DNA from: Flavobacteriales bacterium
Lineage (GTDB): Bacteria > Bacteroidota > Bacteroidia > Flavobacteriales_F > PHOS-HE28
Length of the DNA: 64,000 nt
Direction of reading: 5' to 3'
Assembly (NCBI GenBank): GCA_016713875.1
Contig: JADJOI010000003.1
Location: 1,984,001 to 2,048,000, forward strand
The notes beneath the pieces were generated by a model. The model saw only the letters and a list, made by a program, of their open reading frames with translations. It did no database searches and was not told the DNA's origin. How positions within the stretch are numbered: the stretch's first letter is position 1; each line of letters opens with the position of its first letter. The position numbers and the translations under genes were made by a program. Shown in pieces: positions 60,198 to 64,000 of this stretch.

Positions 60198-61220
60198 TCA
60201 CACGCTCCACTCGGGGAATTCGGTGCGCTGCGCCACCGGGCGGTGCAGCAGCGTCCACAGCTTGTCCTTCAGCTCGTCCAGCCCCAGGCCCGCCACGCTG
60301 CTGATCAGCACGCTGTCCACATCGGAGGGCAGCTCGCGGCGCATCTCCTCCATCATCCCGCTGTCCAGCATATCGCACTTGGTGACGGCGAGCAGGCGGT
60401 CCTTGTCGAGCAGTTCGGGGCTGTACTCCTTGAGCTCGTTCAGCAGCACCTGGTAGTCGTGGCGGATGTCGCTGCTGTCGGCGGGGATCATGAAGAGCAG
60501 CACGCTGTTGCGTTCGATGTGGCGCAGGAAGCGCAGGCCGAGCCCGCGTCCTTCGTGGGCCCCTTCGATGATGCCGGGGATGTCGGCCATCACGAAGCTC
60601 TTGTGGTCCCGATAGGGCACGATGCCCAGGTTGGGCGTCAGGGTGGTGAAGGCGTAGTCGGCGATCTTGGGCTTGGCGGCGGTGATGGCGGCCAGCAGGG
60701 TGCTCTTGCCTGCGTTGGGGAGGCCCACCAGGCCCACGTCGGCCAGCACCTTCAGCTCCATGGCCACCCACTGGCTGATGCCGGGTTCGCCGGGCTGGGC
60801 GAAGCGCGGGGTCTGGTTGGTGCTGGTCTTGAAGTGCTGGTTGCCCAGGCCGCCGCGGCCACCGGACAGCAGCACCACCTCCTGCCCATCGTTCATCACC
60901 TCGGCCATCACCTCCTCGGTGTCGCCGTGGCGCACCACGGTGCCCAGAGGCACCTCGATCACCACATCGCGGCCGGCCTTGCCGCTGCACTGGTTGGCGC
61001 CGCCGCTCTCGCCGTCACCGGCGATCACGTGCTTGGTGTAGCGCAGGTGCAGCAGCGTCCACAGCTGGGCGTTGCCGCGCAGGATCACATGGCCGCCCCG
61101 GCCGCCGTCGCCGCCGCTGGGGCCGCCCTTGGGGATGTACTTCTCGCGGCGCAGGTGGCGCGAGCCGGCGCCGCCCTTGCCGCTGCGGCACTCGATGCGG
61201 ATGTGGTCGATGAAGTTCAC
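60198..61220 (-). CDS. obgE: GTPase Obg
   Basis: A 340-residue ribosome-associated GTPase. The N-terminal glycine-rich Obg fold ('RIECRSGKGGAGSRHLRREKYIPKGGPSGGDGGRGGHVI', 'NQCSGKAGRDVVIEVPLGTVV') is followed by the G domain: G1 'VGLPNAGKSTLL', 'YAFTTLTPNLGIV', 'MADIPGIIEGAHEGRGLGLRFLRHIERN', 'VTKCDML'. It starts at GTG 61220, which encodes V-N-F-I-D as in other Obg N-termini (MNFID). It is the first gene of the operon with PAP2, crcB and the phosphatase. Confidence 0.95.
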   Translation of the reverse strand: MNFIDHIRIECRSGKGGAGSRHLRREKYIPKGGPSGGDGGRGGHVILRGNAQLWTLLHLRYTKHVIAGDGESGGANQCSGKAGRDVVIEVPLGTVVRHGDTEEVMAEVMNDGQEVVLLSGGRGGLGNQHFKTSTNQTPRFAQPGEPGISQWVAMELKVLADVGLVGLPNAGKSTLLAAITAAKPKIADYAFTTLTPNLGIVPYRDHKSFVMADIPGIIEGAHEGRGLGLRFLRHIERNSVLLFMIPADSSDIRHDYQVLLNELKEYSPELLDKDRLLAVTKCDMLDSGMMEEMRRELPSDVDSVLISSVAGLGLDELKDKLWTLLHRPVAQRTEFPEWSV

Positions 61221-61607
61221 GGCGGCGCAAAGGTCGGCAACGGCGGAGGAAGGTGATGGGGAGGACCAGAGGCAGCCCTTCCCAGGGTGGGCGTTGTGAT
61301 AGGGGTTCAGGTCAGCCGGTTGACCAAGGGGCACGGCGCCCAGCGGCACCAACGGCGAAGCGCCCACCTCGCCCGTACGTCGAACCACCTTGCGGCCGAT
61401 TCTTCCGGAATCGCTGTGAGCGCCTCTAGGCCGCCGAAGATAGGGCGGTCATCGTTAAAAAGCCGGTACACCGCAACAAGCAGCACCGGAAGGGCGGCGC
61501 CACCGAGCCTGCCGGGACAGCGGTTAGGCCGGTGGCAAGGGTGGACGGATGAATGTGCGGATGCCCCGATCACGCACAACTCAGGACCGACGATGCGGCA
61601 GCCTCTG
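61221..61607. other. Intergenic region upstream of obgE and the tracrRNA
   Basis: About 390 bases that hold no gene I can support. The promoter for obgE should lie here. Short open frames exist but show no protein-like composition, and no CRISPR repeat is seen. Confidence 0.5.
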
Positions 61608-61737
61608 TGAAACACCAAGCCCACCTTTATGGGGTGGGCCTGATGAACTGACACTAGGGTCTTATGCTAATGTCACAACGGGATTACCCTTATTGTGAGT
61701 AGCTTCAGATCGATGCGAATATATCGCATCTTAGCAA
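61608..61737 (-). ncRNA. tracrRNA (type II CRISPR)
   Basis: On the minus strand, 'CACAATAAGGGTAATCCCG' followed by TTGTGA (61698-61673) matches the nexus hairpin typical of type II-C tracrRNAs ('ACAATAAGG…CCGTTGTG'). The putative anti-repeat covers about 61737-61693. Next come a hairpin GACATTAG/CTAGTGTC (61674-61667 with 61657-61650, one G-U pair) and a terminator-like hairpin GCCCACC/GGTGGGC (61639-61633 with 61625-61619) followed by a weak T run. The 5' and 3' ends are estimates. It is divergent from cas9 and its anti-repeat reaches the cas9 start codon. Confidence 0.8.
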
Positions 61738-61739
61738 CT

Positions 61740-64000
61740 ATGGAGCAGAAAAAAATAAGCCTCGGCCTGGACCTTGGTGTTAACACCATCGGTTGGGCAT
61801 TGGTGGAACGCGATGAGGCCAACGGCACCGGCCGCATCATCGACATGGGCGTGCGTGTCATTCCCATGGACAAGTCTTCACGCGATGCCTTCAGGCAAGG
61901 CAAGGGACTGAGTCAGGCACAGCAGCGGCGCATGTACCGCAGCGCCCGCCGCAACAACCAACGATACAAGATGCGCCGCGACAAGCTGGTGCTGGTGCTC
62001 GATGCGCTGGGCTGGATGCCGGACGACATCGGCTACAGCATCACAGAGCGCAAGCCGGGCACACCACAGGTGAGCATTCTGCCCTTAAAACGGAATGAAG
62101 ACTACCGCGAACGGGAGAAAGGGGAAGCGAAGCGAGAGCACACCGCCATGCGCGTGTACGAATTGCGCGCCAACGGCCGCAAGCGACCCTACACGAACGG
62201 CAAGGAACTCGGCCGCGTGCTCTACCTCTTGAACCAATGGCGCGGCTACCAGGACATAGGGCTGCTGAACGAGGAAGAGGCGAAGAAGGAGAAGGAACTG
62301 GCCAAGGCACACGAGCACCCCATCGCCAACCTGAAGATCCTGGACACCACCGCGACCGAGGAGGTCTTCCGATCCAAGGGCAAGAAGAGCAAGAACGACC
62401 GATACATCTGGGAAGTGAAGGTGGAAGGCCGTACCGAGCGGTTCTGGACCGTGATGAAGTGCAAGTGGTGGAAAGACAAGACCATGGACTTCCAGACCAT
62501 CGCGAAGGAGGATGGCTCCATTGAACTGCGGCTATCGGGCCAGACGAAATGGGCGAAGACGCTAGATGCGAACGAAAAGGAATTGACTGACAGCGGCCAA
62601 CTGATCGGCGAGAAGCTGTACGCGGTGCTGTCGAAACAGGGACAAGACCGTTACGCACCTCGCTTGGAAGAAAAGCGCTACAAGCGCGAGCGCTACAAGC
62701 AGGAGTTCAAAGCCATCTGGGAATACCAGGCGACCGCACCAGGCTGGGCCAGATGGATGAACGACTGCCCGGCGGACAAACTGGAGACGATCGCCAAACG
62801 GCTCTACCCGAAGAACACCATCAAACAGGCTGAGTTGGTGAAGAAGGGCCTGCTGCACATCATCCGCGATGAGGTGATCTACTACCAGCGGCCACTGAAG
62901 AAGCCGCAACGGCAACTGTTCTGTCCGAAGGAAACACCCGTTGACCTTGGCGATGGCAAGCAACGCAAGCATCGTCCCGCGCCCAAGAGCCATCCGCTGT
63001 ACCAGGAGTATCGCCTATGGCAGCAGGTGAACAACATGGGCGTGAAGAGCATCGGGCAGCAGAAGGTGGACATGACCGAGCAGCACCGCGTGGATCTGTT
63101 CGAATTCCTCGCGAAGCAGAAGAAGGCCGAACCGAAGGACGTGCTGAAAAAAGTCTTCGAGCTTGACCCGGAGCGCTACGAGTTGAGCATGGAAGACGTG
63201 GACACGGACCGCACGCTGACCACGTTAAGACCGGCCGCGAAACAAGCCAGCACCAAGGCGGACAAGGCATTGGCGCGCGTACTGGCCAACCCTTACGAGA
63301 ACAACACTGACCATGCACTCTACTGTCAACTCTGGCACCTGCTCCATACCGCCGAAACCGGAAAGGGAAAACTGAAGGTGCTCACCGGGCGCAACGCGAC
63401 ATTGGTCAGAGACAAGAATGCGGCAGCCGATGATCTGCTGAGCTCCGACTTCATTGCCGCACTCTGCAAAGAGCACTTCGAGAAAGGCTATGCCGCCTAC
63501 AGCCAGCGCGCGCTGGCGAAGGTGGTGCCGCTCATGCGCCGGGGCAAATACTTCCGGGTGGAGGACATCCAACCGGAAGTGCGCGAACGGATCGAGAAGA
63601 TCATTGCCAAGAAGGAAGACGATACCATCGAAGCCCGCACCCGCGAGAAGTTCAAGGACCTGGCAAGCGTTGCGGACTTCGGCGGTTTGATGGCGCCGGA
63701 TGCCCTCGAACTCGTGTATGGCAGCCACACGCCACCGGAGAAAGAGCGCGTGTGGAAGACACCTGCGGACGTGAAGTTGCTCGAACGCGGCAAACTGCGC
63801 CAGCCCGTGGTGGAAGGCGTGATCAACGAAGCCCTGCTCGTGGCACGCGACCTATGGAAAGCGCAGCAGGATGCAAGCAAGAACCCGGAATGGAAGTTCG
63901 ATGAAGTGGTGGTGGAATTCGCGCGCGACCTGAAGAACAGCGCCAAGGAGCGGCAGAAGCTGCACGACCGCAGCAAAGGGAATCGCGAGAAGAACGACAA
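61740..64000 (+). CDS. cas9: Cas9 (type II-C), truncated by window end
   Basis: RNA-guided DNA endonuclease; 753 codons are visible and the gene runs on beyond the window. RuvC-I is 'ISLGLDLGVNTIGWALVE' with D11. The arginine-rich bridge helix follows ('QAQQRRMYRSARRNNQRYKMRRDKL', about 60-84). The REC lobe fills residues of about 90-700. RuvC-II is 'VVVEFARDLKNSAKERQ' with E726. HNH, RuvC-III and the PAM-interacting domain would lie in the next roughly 700 residues, judging from the large Bacteroidota II-C enzymes. The start ATG 61740 directly follows the tracrRNA anti-repeat region. No cas1, cas2 or repeat array is visible in the window. Confidence 0.96.
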   Translation, partial: MEQKKISLGLDLGVNTIGWALVERDEANGTGRIIDMGVRVIPMDKSSRDAFRQGKGLSQAQQRRMYRSARRNNQRYKMRRDKLVLVLDALGWMPDDIGYSITERKPGTPQVSILPLKRNEDYREREKGEAKREHTAMRVYELRANGRKRPYTNGKELGRVLYLLNQWRGYQDIGLLNEEEAKKEKELAKAHEHPIANLKILDTTATEEVFRSKGKKSKNDRYIWEVKVEGRTERFWTVMKCKWWKDKTMDFQTIAKEDGSIELRLSGQTKWAKTLDANEKELTDSGQLIGEKLYAVLSKQGQDRYAPRLEEKRYKRERYKQEFKAIWEYQATAPGWARWMNDCPADKLETIAKRLYPKNTIKQAELVKKGLLHIIRDEVIYYQRPLKKPQRQLFCPKETPVDLGDGKQRKHRPAPKSHPLYQEYRLWQQVNNMGVKSIGQQKVDMTEQHRVDLFEFLAKQKKAEPKDVLKKVFELDPERYELSMEDVDTDRTLTTLRPAAKQASTKADKALARVLANPYENNTDHALYCQLWHLLHTAETGKGKLKVLTGRNATLVRDKNAAADDLLSSDFIAALCKEHFEKGYAAYSQRALAKVVPLMRRGKYFRVEDIQPEVRERIEKIIAKKEDDTIEARTREKFKDLASVADFGGLMAPDALELVYGSHTPPEKERVWKTPADVKLLERGKLRQPVVEGVINEALLVARDLWKAQQDASKNPEWKFDEVVVEFARDLKNSAKERQKLHDRSKGNREKND

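Noticed and set aside
60243..61256. A 337-codon plus-strand frame opposite obgE
   Set aside because: Ala/His/Val-rich antisense of a highly conserved GTPase gene.
61300..61740. A possible CRISPR array upstream of cas9
   Set aside because: No sequence recurs at regular spacing; the stretch near cas9 reads as a tracrRNA with a single anti-repeat.

Overview
The window looks like part of a chromosome (or metagenome contig) from a high-GC member of the Bacteroidota, probably an uncultured Flavobacteriales-like lineage. This is inferred from many secreted proteins with type IX secretion (T9SS) C-terminal sorting domains, a tmRNA whose tag reads GDVNYALAA, DUF2807 and kelch/propeller lipoproteins, and a type II-C-like cas9. 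Core genes are GC-rich. Several accessory stretches (about 23.2-25.1, 27.4-29.0 and 30.4-31.9 kb) are visibly more AT-rich.

Layout. 1-6.6 kb: a tandem triplication of about 1.8 kb encoding T9SS cargo proteins; the third copy is frameshifted. 6.6-7.4 kb: a frameshifted GIY-YIG gene between two 100-nt palindromic repeats, abutting the 3' end of ssrA. 7.6-20.1 kb: an alanine-dehydrogenase/LKR-like enzyme, a SiaB-like protein, two large adhesin-like T9SS proteins, a DUF2807 lipoprotein, a GH16 hydrolase and a lipoprotein. 20.1-37.8 kb: a fatty-acid beta-oxidation locus (MarR regulator, fadN-like, fadA-like, fadE-like) interrupted twice by accessory islands. Each island is bounded by facing copies of a structured repeat of about 100 nt, here called R1-R5. 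37.8-40.4 kb: a kelch protein followed by a duplicated fadE 3' end, then an AAA+ ATPase. 40.5-47.3 kb: an RND efflux operon with its TetR repressor and an inserted GxxExxY gene. 47.3-61.2 kb: mostly single-copy housekeeping and surface genes (MBL hydrolase, kelch, O-methyltransferase, TerB-like, threonine aldolase, histidine kinase, OmpA, IgGFc-like T9SS protein, phosphatase, crcB, PAP2, obgE). 61.6-64.0 kb: a tracrRNA on the minus strand and the first half of cas9, cut by the window end.

How the genes fit together. The MarR gene and fadE have matching palindromes upstream (core TATGC-NN-GCATA), which suggests one beta-oxidation regulon. The islands that split it carry defence-like genes. Island 1 has a Lit-like HExxH peptidase plus a CoiA-like nuclease, then after R2 a closely packed DUF4062 / Schlafen-AlbA ATPase / winged-helix / HNH cluster. 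Island 2 begins with a four-helix membrane protein followed 8 nt later by a nucleotidyl-cyclase-like protein, a layout resembling cyclic-nucleotide defence systems such as Pycsar. The repeats fold into hairpins and show compensatory base changes between copies. The most interesting hypothesis here is that they are boundaries of exchangeable gene cassettes. Three apparent frameshifts (third cargo copy, GIY-YIG gene, fadA-like gene), at least one of them in a homopolymer run, may be real or assembly errors.
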